NCBI RefSeq assembly: GCF_028693495.1
Contig: NZ_JAQUVG010000013.1
Coordinates: 1 to 46,766, forward strand
Direction: 5' to 3'
Length of the DNA stretch: 46,766 nt
Source: Zoogloea sp.
GTDB taxonomy: Bacteria > Pseudomonadota > Gammaproteobacteria > Burkholderiales > Rhodocyclaceae
Shown here: positions 8,696 through 16,988 of the stretch, piece by piece
Layout of the letters: each line of letters starts with the position of its first letter
Position numbering within the stretch: the first letter of the stretch is position 1
Notes under the pieces: generated by a model
What the model was told of the DNA's origin: nothing
Seen by the model: only the letters and a program-made list of their open reading frames with translations
Database searches by the model: none
Program-made: the position numbers and the translations under genes

Positions 8696-9013
8696 TCAAG
8701 CCTGTCCGGTCTGGGCGTCGAGCATCTGCCGAACGCTCTGGATCAGGCCATCGGCAACCTTCTCGGTGTCTACCCGGAAGCGGCCTTCGGTGATGGCCTG
8801 CTTGATTTCATTGACCCTGGCGCTGTCCACGACCGGGGTGCCGGCGATGGTTTCCTCCATCTGTTGCAGGCTTGTGGACAGGGAAGAAATCTGAACCTTC
8901 CCGTTGTCCCCGCCCTGGGCGGCATCCGTGCGGCCCGCCTTGTCGCTGGCGCGGGTTCGGGTGTCGCTGGTCGGCAGCCCTGCAGTAGCTTTCAGTGAGT
9001 TGTCGATTTTCAC
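8696..9013 (-). CDS. flgM: Anti-sigma-28 factor FlgM
   Basis: FlgM binds FliA and is exported through the completed hook, which releases late gene expression. The protein has 105 residues. The N-terminus MKIDNSLK is typical and the C-terminal half contains the two FliA-binding helices (VNEIKQAITEGRFRVDTEKVADGLI). The start is GTG (bases 9013-9011), preceded by AAAGGG about 9 nt upstream; the nearby ATG three bases earlier is out of frame and stops at once. A sigma-28-like element at 9046-9072 suggests FliA activates its own inhibitor from the flgA-flgM gap, as in enterics. Confidence 0.95.
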   Translation of the reverse strand: MKIDNSLKATAGLPTSDTRTRASDKAGRTDAAQGGDNGKVQISSLSTSLQQMEETIAGTPVVDSARVNEIKQAITEGRFRVDTEKVADGLIQSVRQMLDAQTGQA

Positions 9014-9045
9014 GGCATAACCCTTTCTTTCGGAAGTCGATGGAG

Positions 9046-9072
9046 TCTACGACGTGAAGGCGTCAAACTTTA
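9046..9072 (-). promoter_or_regulatory. Putative sigma-28 (FliA) promoter for flgM
   Basis: On the minus strand TAAAGTTT (9072-9065) is a perfect -35 element. After an 11-nt spacer comes GTCGTAGA (9053-9046), a partial match to GCCGATAA. The spacing equals the enterobacterial consensus. It lies 33 nt before the flgM start codon. Confidence 0.55.
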
Positions 9073-9098
9073 GGCATTTCAGGGTCTTGGCCGAGTGC

Positions 9099-9788
9099 TC
9101 ACGGCATCCGCACTTCCACGTGGCCACCATTACGGGCGATGCCTGTGAGGACCTGCCCGTTGGCCAGGCGTACCCGGGCCGTCTGGCCGTCACTTGCGGT
9201 GGTGAGGGCCATCCCGTCGTTGGCAACCTGGAAGCCTGGCCCTCGGGTAAGCACCTTGACCGCCTGTCCCTGGATGACTGCGGGCGGGAGGCGCAGATGG
9301 CTTGCGGCGAGGGGCCGTCCCCCGGGCAGGCTGACCCGGGCGGCATGACCGACGACCTGGCCCGGATCCGTCAGGATGTCGCCGGCCTGGGATGTCAGCT
9401 CCCCCTGTTCCAGGCGCACATCGCCGGGGCCGAGGACGTGACCTGCCGTCAGGGCATGGGTTGTGACCAGATAGTTGCCGCGGACCTTTACTTCGGCGGG
9501 AACCCAGACTGACCAGGTGGCAGGTGCCAGGCAGCGTACCCCCACCGTGACCCGGCCCCAGGCCCGGGCGCCAGGTGCAAAAAAGGCTTCCAACTGGACG
9601 CAGGGGATCAGGGCATTGGCCGGGCTGAATTCGCCAACCTGAATGCTGGCTTCTCCTGGCAGGCTCCGGGCCTGAATTTCCAGGAAGCGTGCCACCTCGG
9701 CCTTGATGGGCAGGGGGTCCTGACGGGCAAGGGCGTGCCCCGGGCTGATTTGCAGTGTCACAAGCAGCAGGAGGGCGAAAGCTTTCAT
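9099..9788 (-). CDS. flgA: P-ring assembly chaperone FlgA
   Basis: FlgA is a periplasmic chaperone needed to assemble the FlgI P-ring. With the start at 9788 it has 229 residues: a Sec signal peptide (MKAFALLLLVTLQISPGHALA), an N-terminal domain, and a C-terminal SAF/ChapFlgA domain (from LVTTHALTAGHVLGPGDV to VLTGIARNGGHVEVRMP). An ATG 33 nt upstream (9821) would add 11 residues; it is less likely because 9788 gives a compact signal peptide, but neither has a clear ribosome site. The gene is divergent from flgB across a 368-nt spacer and runs toward flgM. Confidence 0.93.
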   Translation of the reverse strand: MKAFALLLLVTLQISPGHALARQDPLPIKAEVARFLEIQARSLPGEASIQVGEFSPANALIPCVQLEAFFAPGARAWGRVTVGVRCLAPATWSVWVPAEVKVRGNYLVTTHALTAGHVLGPGDVRLEQGELTSQAGDILTDPGQVVGHAARVSLPGGRPLAASHLRLPPAVIQGQAVKVLTRGPGFQVANDGMALTTASDGQTARVRLANGQVLTGIARNGGHVEVRMP

Positions 9789-9902
9789 CGTAAGGGGGCG
9801 GAAGGCAGAGGATGGCTTCATTGAATCATGGCAGGCGTGCCCAGGTTGTGTGGAAGAAGTGGACATTCGTGAGTCAGTTCGTTCATCGCAATGGAAGTGC
9901 AG

Positions 9903-9935
9903 TTGCCGGCAATCCTTGCCGGTTTGCCGGCAAGG
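9903..9935. repeat. Paired TTGCCGGCAA palindromes and hairpin
   Basis: The perfect palindrome TTGCCGGCAA occurs at 9903-9912 and again at 9924-9933, 21 bp apart, which is two helical turns and so the same face of the DNA. The second copy also forms the right side of a 9-bp stem (9914-9922 with 9927-9935, loop TTTG). The geometry suits two dimeric regulator sites; the regulator is unknown. A third copy lies at 35299-35308. Confidence 0.6.
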
Positions 9936-10062
9936 GTGTGTGTGAGGTGAGGTGAAGGGGTTGCGGTCCGGTGTCGGGATGTCCGAAATAGCCTGCCCAA
10001 TCGCAGGTTGTTCGACCGATCGGAAGTGGCGGTCTGGCCTTAGCATCAGAAATGCTGCAATG

Positions 10063-10078
10063 TGGCATGGAAGATGCA
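10063..10078 (+). promoter_or_regulatory. Putative sigma-54 promoter for flgB
   Basis: TGGCAT-N5-ATGCA is close to the consensus TGGCAC-N5-TTGCW, with the invariant GG (10064-10065) and GC (10076-10077) exactly 10 nt apart. The predicted start of transcription is near 10088, about 70 nt before flgB. Confidence 0.65.
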
Positions 10079-10156
10079 AAGGAAAGCTGGAGCCGTCGAA
10101 GGCTGCCCAGATGGGTTTTACGGTGCGCTCGGAGTGCAACTTTAGAGGTAAGCCAA

Positions 10157-10561
10157 ATGGTCAACAAACTTGACGACATGCTGCGCTTTCAGCAGACCGC
10201 CCTGAACGCCCGGGCCTATCGCCAGCAGGTCATCGCCTCCAACATCGCCAACGCCGATACGCCCAACTTCAAGGCCCGCGACCTGGATTTTCAGGCTGCC
10301 CTCAAGCAGGCACTCCAGGGGAAGTCCGATGGGCTCCAGTTGAACACCACCTCTGCCCGTCATCTGGCCAGCAGTGCCGGCAGTCCGATGGCAAACAACC
10401 TCAAGTTCCGTCAGGAAGAGCAGGGCGCTGTGGACGGCAACACCGTGAACATGGACGTGGAGCGCAGCGCCTTTGCGGAAAATGCCATCCACTATCAGGC
10501 CAGCGTGACCTTCATCAATGGGCTGATCAGCGGCATGCAGCGCGCGATGCAGAGCCAGTAA
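10157..10561 (+). CDS. flgB: Flagellar proximal rod protein FlgB
   Basis: FlgB is a proximal rod subunit of the flagellar basal body. The protein has 134 residues. The N-terminal rod motif ([21 protein letters not shown]) is the family signature, and the C-terminal helix ends in [19 protein letters not shown] 10157 is preceded by AGAGGT at good spacing; upstream in-frame starts add non-conserved residues and cross the putative sigma-54 promoter, so they are excluded. It is the first gene of the flgBCDE run. Confidence 0.97.
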   Translation: MVNKLDDMLRFQQTALNARAYRQQVIASNIANADTPNFKARDLDFQAALKQALQGKSDGLQLNTTSARHLASSAGSPMANNLKFRQEEQGAVDGNTVNMDVERSAFAENAIHYQASVTFINGLISGMQRAMQSQ

Positions 10562-10571
10562 GGAGGCGGTC

Positions 10572-10991
10572 ATGAGTCTGTTGAACGTTTTTCACGTGGC
10601 GGGCAGCGCCCTTCACGCCCAGTCCCTCCGTCTCAACACCACGGCCAGCAATCTGGCCAACGCGGATAGCGTGACGTCCAGCAATGGCCAGCCCTACCGG
10701 GCCAAGCAGGTGGTGTTTGCAGCGACGCCGATGGGTGGAGCCCAGGCCGGACAGGCTTCCCAGGGGGTGCGGGTGACCCAGGTGGTGGAGAGCGCGGCAC
10801 CCCTCCGGCTGGTTTACGATCCCAAGAGCCCGGCCGCCAATGCCGAGGGTTACGTATCGATGCCCAACGTCAACGTGGTTGAGGAGATGACCAACATGAT
10901 CTCTGCCTCCCGGGCTTATCAGACCAATGCAGACGTCATGGGTACGGCCAAGACCCTTATGGAAAAAACCCTGACCATTGGTCAGGGCTGA
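10572..10991 (+). CDS. flgC: Flagellar proximal rod protein FlgC
   Basis: FlgC is a proximal rod subunit. The 139-residue protein shows the N-terminal helix motif [18 protein letters not shown] and the C-terminal family motif [20 protein letters not shown]. Both termini form the coiled-coil D0 region of axial proteins. A strong GGAGG precedes the ATG, 10 nt after the flgB stop; it is clearly in the same transcript. Confidence 0.97.
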   Translation: MSLLNVFHVAGSALHAQSLRLNTTASNLANADSVTSSNGQPYRAKQVVFAATPMGGAQAGQASQGVRVTQVVESAAPLRLVYDPKSPAANAEGYVSMPNVNVVEEMTNMISASRAYQTNADVMGTAKTLMEKTLTIGQG

Positions 10992-11007
10992 TTGAGGTAA
11001 CCCGATC

Positions 11008-11682
11008 ATGAGTACCGTCAGCTCCACGTCCTCGAACTCCGACATCCTTGCTGCCTTGCAGAAATCCAGGTCCGACTCGTCTGCCAGCAAGACCGATGAG
11101 GCTCAGGCCCGCTTTTTCAAGTTGCTGACGGAGCAGCTCAAGAACCAGGACCCCCTCAACCCGACCGACAATGCCCAGATGACTTCCCAGCTGGCCCAGA
11201 TCAGCACGGTGGATGGCATCGAGAAGCTCAACAGCACGCTCACTACCTTGCTGCAGAACAGTCAGTCGAGCGAGGCGCTGCAGGCTGCAGCGCTGGTCGG
11301 CAAGGGCGTGATGGTCGAGGGCAAGAGCCTGAGCCTGTCTTCGGGCAAGGCGTATGGGGGGTTCGAGCTGGGTAGTGCTGCCGACAAGGTTGCAGTCACC
11401 ATCAAGGATGCGAATGGCCTGGCCATCCGCAAGCTCGAGCTCGGGGATTACGATGCAGGTGTCTTCAATTTTGTCTGGGATGGCAAGAATGATGCTGGAG
11501 TGCAGGCTGTGGACGGCGCCTACAGCGTCAGCGTCAGTGCGACCAGGGGAGGGGAGGCACTGGAGTCGAAAGCCCTGACCCTGACCACGGTGAATAGCGT
11601 GCTGCGTAACGGCAGCGGGATTACCCTTGATGTGGGCACCGGCAACCTCGCCAAACTGTCCGACATCAAGCAGATTTTGTAA
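11008..11682 (+). CDS. flgD: Hook cap / scaffold protein FlgD
   Basis: FlgD forms the temporary cap on which hook subunits polymerise. The protein has 224 residues: the conserved N-terminal region (FFKLLTEQLKNQDPLNPTDNAQM, then SQLAQISTVDGIEKLN), followed by the FlgD Ig-like and tudor-type domains (YDAGVFNFVWDGKNDAG is the FLG_Ig signature, with the usual Gly/Asp turn). GAGGT precedes ATG 11008. It sits between flgC and flgE. Confidence 0.96.
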   Translation: MSTVSSTSSNSDILAALQKSRSDSSASKTDEAQARFFKLLTEQLKNQDPLNPTDNAQMTSQLAQISTVDGIEKLNSTLTTLLQNSQSSEALQAAALVGKGVMVEGKSLSLSSGKAYGGFELGSAADKVAVTIKDANGLAIRKLELGDYDAGVFNFVWDGKNDAGVQAVDGAYSVSVSATRGGEALESKALTLTTVNSVLRNGSGITLDVGTGNLAKLSDIKQIL

Positions 11683-11694
11683 GCGGAGGAAAAA

Positions 11695-13374
11695 ATGGCA
11701 TTCCAGCAAGGTTTGAGTGGTCTTTCCATCGCCTCCAAGGCCCTCGACGCAATCAGTAATAACGTATCCAACGCCAACACGGTGGGCTACAAGCAGGCTT
11801 CCGCCCAGTTTTCGGACGTCTTCGCTTCGTCGCTTGCCGGGAGCCGTACCCAGGTGGGTATTGGTGCCACGGTTGCCCAGATGGCTCAGCAGTTCAATCA
11901 GGGTAACGTCACCACGACCAGTAACGCGCTGGATCTGGCGATCAATGGTGAAGGTTTCTTCCGGATGAGCGATCCGGGGGGGACGATTACCTATTCGCGG
12001 AACGGCCAGTTCCAGACCGATAAGGAAGGGTACATCGTTAATGCCCAGGGCTTGCGCCTGACCGGCAAGATTGCCGATGCGAATGGTGCCTACACTGGGG
12101 CGACGGGAGCGATCAAACTCAATTTGAGCGATGCCAAGCCCCAGGCGACCAGCAAGTCCGGCTATAACGTCAACCTGGATTCCCGCTCTGCCACGCCCAC
12201 GGGATTGACGGCAGGCTCCGGCAAGAGTGCAGCGATTGCATCGCTCACGGGCGCGACGCCGTCCTTTACCCTGGCCGCCACGGACAAGCTGAAATTCCAG
12301 CTTGATGGTGAGACTGGTACCACGGAGCTGGCGCTGCCCGCAGGGACCTACAATGATGTGGGGTCCCTGGCCGCGGCCATCCAGAGCGCCATCGATCAGA
12401 GCTCCCTGAAGGGGCGGATCAAGGTGGCAGGCGACAGCACGCCGGCTCTGATCTTCTCATCCGCCCGCACAGGAAGGCTTTCAGAGATTGCTGTGACGGC
12501 GGCGACGTCTCCAGGTGCGACGACCCCCGCAGCTTTGTTGCCTACAGGTACGCCGGTGCTGGGCAGTAATGATGCGTTTAACATTAATGACCCAAGCACC
12601 TACACCAGCTCCACATCGCAGACGGTGTATGACTCGCTGGGCAATCCGCATGTCCAGACCCTGTATTTCGTCAAGACCGCCCTGGCCAATACCTGGGATG
12701 TCTATAGCAGTCTGGATGGCTTGCCGCCTCAGATCAACGAGGATGCCAAGGCGCTTGACCCGGCTACCACTGAAAATCGCTGGATGTCGATCACCTTCGA
12801 CACCAATGGGGTCTTCCAGGGCAGCGCCCTCTATCAGGAGCTGCCTTCGGCGCCGGGTACGATGGGGTATGTCCCAAGTCCCAGCACCAAGGTGAATGTG
12901 GCCTATGACATCACGACGGGTGCTACCACCCAGCTGCAGTTCGAGGTGGATCTGCTGGGGACGACCCAGTTTGGCAACAGCTATGGGATCAATCAGCTGA
13001 GCCAGGATGGTTTCACTACCGGCAAGCTGTCGGGGCTGAGTGTCAGTGCGGACGGTACCGTTGAGGGCAATTTCAGCAATGGCCAGTCCCGGACGATGGG
13101 GCAGGTTTACCTGGTCGGGTTCGAAAATCCCAATGGCCTGCGCTCCCTTGGGGCCAACCAGTGGGCATCCACCAGCGATTCCGGCCCCGAGAAGCCCAAC
13201 GCTCCCGGAACGGGGGTGCTGGGTGTGATCCAGTCGGCCGCGGTGGAAGAGTCCAACGTGGACCTGACCGCTGAACTGGTGAACATGATCACCCAGCAGC
13301 GTTCCTACCAGGCGAACGCTCAGTCCATCAAGACCCAGGATCAGATCCTGCAAACCCTGGTTAACCTGCGTTAA
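11695..13374 (+). CDS. flgE: Flagellar hook protein FlgE
   Basis: FlgE is the hook subunit, the universal joint between rod and filament. The 559-residue protein is longer than the ~400-residue enteric FlgE, with extra D2/D3 sequence in the middle (about residues 150-330), a common variation in exposed domains. The N-terminal D0/D1 motif (LDAISNNVSNANTVGYKQ) and C-terminal D0 (VDLTAELVNMITQQRSYQAN) are intact. GGAGG precedes ATG 11695. A 13-bp palindrome follows the gene. Confidence 0.97.
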   Translation: MAFQQGLSGLSIASKALDAISNNVSNANTVGYKQASAQFSDVFASSLAGSRTQVGIGATVAQMAQQFNQGNVTTTSNALDLAINGEGFFRMSDPGGTITYSRNGQFQTDKEGYIVNAQGLRLTGKIADANGAYTGATGAIKLNLSDAKPQATSKSGYNVNLDSRSATPTGLTAGSGKSAAIASLTGATPSFTLAATDKLKFQLDGETGTTELALPAGTYNDVGSLAAAIQSAIDQSSLKGRIKVAGDSTPALIFSSARTGRLSEIAVTAATSPGATTPAALLPTGTPVLGSNDAFNINDPSTYTSSTSQTVYDSLGNPHVQTLYFVKTALANTWDVYSSLDGLPPQINEDAKALDPATTENRWMSITFDTNGVFQGSALYQELPSAPGTMGYVPSPSTKVNVAYDITTGATTQLQFEVDLLGTTQFGNSYGINQLSQDGFTTGKLSGLSVSADGTVEGNFSNGQSRTMGQVYLVGFENPNGLRSLGANQWASTSDSGPEKPNAPGTGVLGVIQSAAVEESNVDLTAELVNMITQQRSYQANAQSIKTQDQILQTLVNLR

Positions 13375-13392
13375 GTTTTGATGTCAATTCAG

Positions 13393-13420
13393 GCAAAGGC
13401 GGCCCAAGGGCCGCCTTTGC
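13393..13420 (+). terminator. Hairpin after flgE
   Basis: A perfect inverted repeat, 13 bp per arm around AA (13393-13405 and 13408-13420), begins 19 nt after the flgE stop. There is no T-tract beyond it, so termination may be partial. It would mark the end of a flgBCDE transcript before flgF. Confidence 0.55.
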
Positions 13421-13460
13421 CGTGTACCGCAGGCGTGTTTTTTGCATCCGCTTGCTCACA

Positions 13461-13474
13461 GGCGCACGGAGTGC
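13461..13474 (+). promoter_or_regulatory. Weak sigma-54-like element before flgF
   Basis: GG (13461-13462) and GC (13473-13474) are 10 nt apart in the context AGGCGC-N5-GTGCG. This matches the -24/-12 layout but only part of the consensus. It is 40 nt before flgF, similar to the spacing upstream of flgK. GCGCAC/GTGCGC in it is also an inverted repeat. Confidence 0.25.
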
Positions 13475-13514
13475 GCTTGCCTCTTTCTGCCAGCCATCTA
13501 CCCGGGGTTTTGCC

Positions 13515-14255
13515 ATGGACCGTTTGATCTACACCGCGATGACCGGAGCTTCTGCCACGATGGGGCAGGAAGCTTCCGTAGCTCATAATCTGGCCAATGC
13601 CACCAGTACCGGCTTCAAGGCAGAGCTCCACCGCTTGCGTGCTGTTCCAGTTCAGAATGCGCCCATGCCCAGCCGGGCTTTTGTGGTGGACGCCAGTGTG
13701 TCGAACGACTTTGCGTCCGGACCGCTGCAGCACACCAACCGACCTCTGGACATGGCCATTCATGGCGCAGGCTGGTTTGCCGTGCAGATGCCCGATGGCT
13801 CCGAAGCCTACACCCGCAACGGCAGTTTCGAAGTCAGCCCCAACGGCATTCTGCAGACCCGCACCGGCTTGCCCGTGCTGGGAGGAGGAGGACCGATCAC
13901 TGTTCCGCCGGATGTGGAGGTCGTCGTAGGCGCTGACGGGACCATTTCCACCGTGCCCCGTACGGGCGCCCGCAACACCACCAACGCGGTGGATCAGCTC
14001 AAGCTGGTCAACCCCCCCGAGCAGGATCTGACCCGGGGTGCAGACGGATATTTTCGGCTTGCCGGCGGCAACGCGGCGCCGGCAGATCCTGCCGTTCGGG
14101 TGGCCTCCGGCTATCTGGAAGGCAGCAATGTGAACGTGGTCGAGCAGATGGTGAGCATGATTTCCCTGGCCCGTCAGTACGAATTGCAGACCCGGATGTT
14201 GTCCACTGCTCAGGAAATGGACCGCGCAGCCGGGCAACTGGTGGCCAAGGCCTGA
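13515..14255 (+). CDS. flgF: Flagellar rod protein FlgF
   Basis: FlgF is a proximal rod subunit linking FlgB/FlgC to the distal rod. The 246-residue protein has the axial N-terminal motif (SVAHNLANATSTGFKAE), a central FlgEFG-type core (LDMAIHGAGWFAVQMPDGSEAYTR) and the C-terminal motif SNVNVVEQMVSMISLARQYE. ATG 13515 begins MDRLIYTAMTGAS, the typical FlgF start; an earlier in-frame start covers non-conserved spacer. It is separated from flgE by 140 nt containing a hairpin, so it may start a new transcript. Confidence 0.96.
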   Translation: MDRLIYTAMTGASATMGQEASVAHNLANATSTGFKAELHRLRAVPVQNAPMPSRAFVVDASVSNDFASGPLQHTNRPLDMAIHGAGWFAVQMPDGSEAYTRNGSFEVSPNGILQTRTGLPVLGGGGPITVPPDVEVVVGADGTISTVPRTGARNTTNAVDQLKLVNPPEQDLTRGADGYFRLAGGNAAPADPAVRVASGYLEGSNVNVVEQMVSMISLARQYELQTRMLSTAQEMDRAAGQLVAKA

Positions 14256-14303
14256 CCTCCGCTCAAAGGGAATTGACGGGTTTTTCACGATCTCCTTCAG
14301 AGC

Positions 14304-14319
14304 TGGAACGGCTCTTGCT
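14304..14319 (+). promoter_or_regulatory. Putative sigma-54 promoter for flgG
   Basis: TGGAAC-N5-TTGCT has the invariant GG (14305-14306) and GC (14317-14318) separated by 10 nt and differs from TGGCAC-N5-TTGCW at one core base. It lies 70 nt before flgG in the 133-nt flgF-flgG spacer. Confidence 0.65.
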
Positions 14320-14388
14320 CGGTTAGGATGAATTCCGCCCTTCCATGGTTGCCCCAGGCGGCCTGACCCTGACACCGGGAGTTGCCCC

Positions 14389-15168
14389 ATGATCCGCTCG
14401 CTCTGGATTGCCCGTACCGGCCTAGATGCCCAGCAGACCCAGCTGGACGTCATTTCCAACAACCTCGCCAACGTCTCCACCAACGGTTTCAAGCGTGCCA
14501 GAGGTGTCTTCGAGGATCTGCTGTACCAGAACCTGCGCCAGCCGGGTGCCCAGTCCACCCAGCAGACCACCATTCCGTCCGGCCTGCAGATCGGCACCGG
14601 TGTGCGCCCGGTGGCCACCGAGCGCATCCACACCCAGGGCAACCTGGCACAGACCGGCAATGCGCTGGATGTGGCGATCCAGGGGGAGGGCTTCTTCCAG
14701 ATCCTGATGCCGGATGGTTCCACGGCCTATACCCGGGACGGTGCCTTCCAGAAGGATGCCAATGGCCAGATGGTCAACAGCAACGGCTATCCGGTTCAGC
14801 CGGCCATCACGATCCCGGCCAACGCCCAGTCGGTCACCATCGGCAAGGATGGGGTGGTGAGCGTGACCCTGCCGGATCAGACCACCTCCCAGATTGGCAA
14901 TCTCCAGATCACCGGCTTCGTGAACCCGGGAGGATTGCAGAGCATCGGCGAAAATCTTTATCTGGAGACGGCGGCCAGCGGAACGCCCAATCCGAATACG
15001 CCGGGGACCAATGGTGTCGGCGTGCTCAACCAGACGTACGTTGAAACTTCCAACGTCAATGTGGCCGAAGAGCTGGTCCTGATGATTCAGACCCAGCGGG
15101 CCTACGAGATCAACTCCCGGGTGGTGTCCACCTCCGATGCGATGCTCGGCAAGCTGTCGTCCCTCTGA
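14389..15168 (+). CDS. flgG: Flagellar distal rod protein FlgG
   Basis: FlgG builds the distal rod, the drive shaft that crosses the periplasm. The 259-residue protein matches the family length and carries the N-terminal motif [20 protein letters not shown], the core [19 protein letters not shown], and the C-terminal [25 protein letters not shown] precedes ATG 14389. flgH, flgI and flgJ follow with spacing of 24 nt or less, so flgGHIJ looks like one unit driven by the upstream sigma-54-type element. Confidence 0.97.
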   Translation: MIRSLWIARTGLDAQQTQLDVISNNLANVSTNGFKRARGVFEDLLYQNLRQPGAQSTQQTTIPSGLQIGTGVRPVATERIHTQGNLAQTGNALDVAIQGEGFFQILMPDGSTAYTRDGAFQKDANGQMVNSNGYPVQPAITIPANAQSVTIGKDGVVSVTLPDQTTSQIGNLQITGFVNPGGLQSIGENLYLETAASGTPNPNTPGTNGVGVLNQTYVETSNVNVAEELVLMIQTQRAYEINSRVVSTSDAMLGKLSSL

Positions 15169-15192
15169 GCCAGGCAGAGCCGAAGAGCGATC

Positions 15193-15864
15193 ATGAAAAC
15201 CTCATTCCTCGTTGCGCCGCTGTTGCTTCTGCTTGGTGGGTGTGCCGCACTCCAGGGGACACCTCCTACCGCCGTGCATCAGCCCATGAGCGTCCGTCCG
15301 GAAGTGCGCGGCGCGCAGGCGTCCCAGCCTGGGGCCATCTTTCAGGCAAACTTTTCCCGCCCCCTCTTCGAGGATCGGCGGGCGCGTTTTGTCGGCGACG
15401 TGATCACCGTCAATCTGGTCGAGCAGACTCAGGCCAGCAAGTCCTCTTCGTCCAGCGCCGAACGCAATGCCAGCCTGAACGCCAGCATTTCGACTCTGGC
15501 CACCGTACCCCTGGCCGGTCTCGCCGGGCTTGGGGCCGAGGCCAGTGATGCCAACAAGTTTGAGGGCAAGGGCGGCGCTGCAGCCAACAACCTGTTCCGG
15601 GGTACGATCACGACCACCGTGATCGAGGTCTTGCCCAACGGCAACCTTCTGGTCTCCGGCGAGAAGCAGGTGGCGATCAATCAGGGTAATGAGTTCATCC
15701 GCTTTTCCGGCGTGGTCAACCCGGTCTATGTGACCAAGGCTAACACCGTGGAGTCCATTCAGGTGGCGGATGCCCGGGTGGAATACAGAGCCAATGGTTA
15801 TGCCGACGAGGCGCAGACCATGGGCTGGATGCAGCGCTTCTTTCTGAGCGTGCTGCCCTTCTGA
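15193..15864 (+). CDS. flgH: Flagellar L-ring lipoprotein FlgH
   Basis: FlgH forms the L-ring in the outer membrane around the distal rod. The 223-residue protein has a lipoprotein signal peptide with lipobox LGGC (acylated Cys17). The family core is visible: FEDRRARFVGDVITVNLVE, GTITTTVIEVLPNGNLLVSGEKQ and FIRFSGVVNPVYV. The stop overlaps the flgI start by one base (TGATG), indicating translational coupling of the two ring proteins. Confidence 0.97.
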   Translation: MKTSFLVAPLLLLLGGCAALQGTPPTAVHQPMSVRPEVRGAQASQPGAIFQANFSRPLFEDRRARFVGDVITVNLVEQTQASKSSSSSAERNASLNASISTLATVPLAGLAGLGAEASDANKFEGKGGAAANNLFRGTITTTVIEVLPNGNLLVSGEKQVAINQGNEFIRFSGVVNPVYVTKANTVESIQVADARVEYRANGYADEAQTMGWMQRFFLSVLPF

Positions 15865-16988
15865 TGAGGCTTGCGATGCAATCCGTCACACGTTTGCTGG
15901 CTGGGCTGGGTATCGCTCTGGCCCTGATGGTTGGTGGTCCGGCGAATGCCGAGCGCCTGAAGGATCTGGCCTCCATTGCCGGTGTCCGCAACAACCAGCT
16001 GATTGGCTATGGTCTTGTTGTGGGTCTGGATGGCTCCGGCGACCAGACCACCCAGACCCCGTTTACCGTCCAGAGCATCATCAACATGCTGGGGAATCTG
16101 GGCATCACCATGCCCCCAGGCCAGACGCTCCAGCTCAAGAACGTCGCGGCAGTGATGGTGACGGCCAATCTGCCCCCCTTTGCCCGTCCTGGCCAGCAGA
16201 TCGATGTCACCGTCTCTTCGATGGGCAATGCCCGCTCCCTGAAAGGAGGCACCCTGGTGATGACGCCGTTGAAAGGGGCCGATGGCCAGATCTACGCGAT
16301 GGCCCAGGGTAGCCTGGCGGTCAGTGGTGCCGGGGGCGCGGCCCCCAGTGGCGGCAAGATTACGGTGAACCATCTGGCGGCGGGCCGGATCCCCGGTGGC
16401 GCCACTGTCGAGCGGGCTGTCCAGACGGATGTAGGTCAGGGGAGTGTGGTTCATGTGGAGCTGAACGATGCGGATTTCGGCACGGCCCAGAATGCCGTGG
16501 ACGCAATCAATCGCCTGGTTCCCGGCAGTGCAGTGGCCCTGGACGGACGGCGAATCCAGGTGATGGCGCCCCAGGATCCTGGGCAGCGGGTGGCGTTCCT
16601 CGGCCGCCTCGAGAGTCTGGATGTCACGCCAGCCATCCAGGCCGCCAAGGTCATCGTGAATTCGCGCACCGGCTCCGTGGTGATGAACCAGAAGGTTGCG
16701 TTGCAGAACTGTGCCGTGGCCCATGGCAGCCTGACGGTCACGGTGACCAACGAGCAGCAGGTGAGTCAGCCCAATCCTCTCGGGCAGGGACAGACTGCAG
16801 TGACCAACAAGGGCGGGGTCGACATTCAGCAGGATGGGGGAACACTGTTCAACATCAAGGGGGGCACCAACCTTGCTGATGTGGTGAAGGCCCTCAATGC
16901 AGTGGGCGCCAATCCCCTGGACCTGATTGCCATCCTGCAGGCCATGAAGGCCAGCGGTGCCCTCCGGGCAGAACTGGAGGTGATCTGA
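15864..16988 (+). CDS. flgI: Flagellar P-ring protein FlgI
   Basis: FlgI forms the periplasmic P-ring within the peptidoglycan layer, with the FlgA chaperone encoded upstream. The 374-residue precursor has a Sec signal peptide ending near GGPANAE (about residue 30), then the family motifs RNNQLIGYGLVVGLDGSGDQ, LKNVAAVMVTANLPPFARPG and, at the C-terminus, NPLDLIAILQAMKASGALRAEL. ATG 15864 overlaps the flgH stop; ATG 15876 is an alternative that also leaves a workable signal peptide. The stop overlaps the flgJ start. Confidence 0.97.
   Translation: MRLAMQSVTRLLAGLGIALALMVGGPANAERLKDLASIAGVRNNQLIGYGLVVGLDGSGDQTTQTPFTVQSIINMLGNLGITMPPGQTLQLKNVAAVMVTANLPPFARPGQQIDVTVSSMGNARSLKGGTLVMTPLKGADGQIYAMAQGSLAVSGAGGAAPSGGKITVNHLAAGRIPGGATVERAVQTDVGQGSVVHVELNDADFGTAQNAVDAINRLVPGSAVALDGRRIQVMAPQDPGQRVAFLGRLESLDVTPAIQAAKVIVNSRTGSVVMNQKVALQNCAVAHGSLTVTVTNEQQVSQPNPLGQGQTAVTNKGGVDIQQDGGTLFNIKGGTNLADVVKALNAVGANPLDLIAILQAMKASGALRAELEVI

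Larger units (their letters stand above)
9789..10156. other. Divergent flgA-flgB control region
   Basis: This 368-nt gene-free stretch separates flgA (leftward) from flgB (rightward). It holds two copies of a perfect 10-bp palindrome and a 9-bp hairpin (9903-9935), a GT/AG-rich low-complexity run (9934-9960), and a sigma-54-type promoter for flgB (10063-10078). Short in-frame ATGs within it have no coding features. No promoter for flgA was recognised. Confidence 0.8.

Noticed and set aside
9934-9960. GT/AG-rich run in the flgA-flgB gap, possibly a tandem repeat or a second sigma-54 site
   Set aside because: The repeat units are irregular, and the GG-N10-GC spacing here has almost no match to the rest of the -24 element.
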